Shown here piece by piece: positions 32,421-33,019 of a stretch of 33,019 nucleotides of DNA. The position numbers were made by a program, and so were the translations under genes. A model generated the notes under the pieces. That model saw only the letters and a program-made list of their open reading frames with translations, did not search any database and was not told the DNA's origin. Each line of letters opens with the position of its first letter. Position 1 is the stretch's first letter. Source of the DNA: Microvirga tunisiensis (GTDB lineage: Bacteria > Pseudomonadota > Alphaproteobacteria > Rhizobiales > Beijerinckiaceae); NCBI RefSeq assembly GCF_009296175.1, contig NZ_VOSK01000049.1, forward strand, positions 1 through 33,019, in the 5' to 3' direction.

Positions 32421-32618
32421 GCAAGAAGATTTGGACATAGTTTGATCGGATCGCTTGCGTTCATATGTCCGGCCTGTGTTGTTGCGCTCGCACATGAACG
32501 CTGGCCAAGATGGGTTCCGCCACCCGAGTTCCAAACACTTACGCGACCTTGAAGGGCCAGTGGCATATTCGGAGTGTCTCGGGATCTGGATCGATCGATC
32601 ACACCATCTCCTCGTCAT
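31911..32618 (-). CDS. IS6-family transposase with replaced N-terminus
   Basis: The C-terminal 170 residues are a standard IS6 catalytic core: Asp in WHVDETYIRV, Asp in RIVIDGSQTN and Glu in NNRIEQDHRAVKRR, then MLGFKSAASARVILSGIEMV. The first 65 or so residues do not resemble the usual helix-turn-helix (only RRWCDR near the start hints at it). The open frame has probably captured foreign or frame-shifted sequence. It differs from the transposase at 10670. Probably inactive. Confidence 0.75.
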   Translation of the reverse strand: MTRRWCDRSIQIPRHSEYATGPSRSRKCLELGWRNPSWPAFMCERNNTGRTYERKRSDQTMSKSSCEAGAVHIWHVDETYIRVRGQWRYLYRAIDSNGDTVEFWFSERRNLTAAKRFLRKALKRHGRPERIVIDGSQTNREAIISCDAESRLQDRSRRRLKPIKIRQSQYLNNRIEQDHRAVKRRVRSMLGFKSAASARVILSGIEMVHMMRKGQAKYACRSNLSLAEQFERLAA

Positions 32619-32683
32619 CTTGCAAGTTCCGTCATCGGCTCCGCACGAGAGCAGGCCATTGGCTCATCGTGCTGGGCCGCAGT

Positions 32684-32989
32684 CTACGTCGCACCACCCG
32701 ATCCGACAGGGGCAACCCGCGCCACGTAGTGCTCGCCAGATACCATCAGCTTCCAGGCAACCCGCGCGATCTTGTTGGCCAGCGCCACCGCTGCCAGCTT
32801 CGGCGGCTTGCGCTTGAGCAGCGCGATGAGCCAGGGCGACACCCTGGCCTGGCTCCGCTGAGCATGCCGGATCACCGCCGTGGCACCAACTACTAGATCC
32901 TCGACACAGTGATTTTGACCGGTTGGCCTGCCGTCTCTTGTGACGGCACTTCGAAGCGGTGCGGGATCTGCAAGTGGATTGATCCCCAT
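32684..32989 (-). pseudogene. IS110-family transposase, C-terminal remnant
   Basis: Residues from about LVVGATAVIRHAQRSQARVS on, with PWLIALLKRKPPKLAAVALA and NKIARVAWKLM, match the C-terminal end of IS110/IS1111 transposases (Tnp_20 region). The preceding 40 residues do not match and were probably joined by rearrangement. The stop at 32684-32686 follows GSGGAT. The gene lacks the N-terminal RuvC-like domain and cannot act. Confidence 0.65.
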
Positions 32990-33019
32990 TGGACGGGGCC
33001 TCGGTACCAGATGCGAAGT

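Noticed and set aside
1..33019. CRISPR arrays, rRNA and phage structural genes
   Set aside because: No regularly spaced repeats, rRNA-like conserved segments or phage head or tail genes were seen anywhere in the window.

Overview
The window looks like accessory DNA from a GC-rich alphaproteobacterium, probably of the order Hyphomicrobiales and perhaps near Microvirga or Methylobacterium. That placement is inferred from codon use and protein resemblance remembered by eye; no search was run. Ordinary metabolic and signalling genes alternate with at least seven insertion-sequence (IS) elements or remnants (IS66, IS481, IS6 three times, IS3, IS110). There is also a 3' fragment of a tRNA-Lys gene, an integrase fragment and several broken genes. 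The sequence therefore looks like a mobile-element landing zone on a plasmid or genomic island.

Region 1 (1-5700) holds the start of an IS66-type transposase, the tRNA-Lys fragment, an App1-like (DUF2183) protein, a periplasmic L,D-transpeptidase, a frameshifted LprI-like gene, and a LysR regulator divergent from an aldo/keto reductase. Region 2 (5043-9953) is a TetR-controlled module. TetR is divergent from an SDR dehydrogenase gene carrying two compensating frameshifts, followed by a NepI-like efflux pump gene cleanly split by an IS481-type element with a 6-bp target duplication. An alpha/beta hydrolase follows. Region 3 (10026-11700) is an IS6 junction: an arginase-family gene has lost its 5' part beside an IS6 element, which abuts a second, decayed IS6 remnant.

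Region 4 (11735-20078) is a compact catabolic cluster. A GntR regulator and an SDR dehydrogenase run leftward. Rightward runs a Tat-exported binding protein, a LivH permease, a LivM-LivG-LivF triple fusion, a lambda-crystallin/3-hydroxyacyl dehydrogenase-like enzyme and a beta-keto acid cleavage enzyme (BKACE, DUF849). The inferred logic is uptake of a hydroxylated acid, oxidation to a beta-keto acid, and acetyl-CoA-dependent cleavage. A palindrome sits in the divergent promoter region.

Region 5 (20465-25364) carries small orphan genes, a DUF3574 lipoprotein, a LacI regulator truncated by an IS3-type element, and the N-terminal remnant of a tyrosine integrase.

Region 6 (25361-31570) is the most interesting part. 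An RpfF-like DSF (diffusible fatty-acid signal) synthase is divergent from a two-gene operon. That operon encodes a REC-PAS-GGDEF-EAL response regulator and an RpfC-like membrane hybrid kinase with an HPt domain. It looks like a complete Rpf-type quorum-sensing/c-di-GMP module in which the usual REC-HD-GYP output (RpfG) is replaced by an EAL protein. The window ends with an aquaporin-like remnant cut by a third IS6 element and an IS110 remnant.
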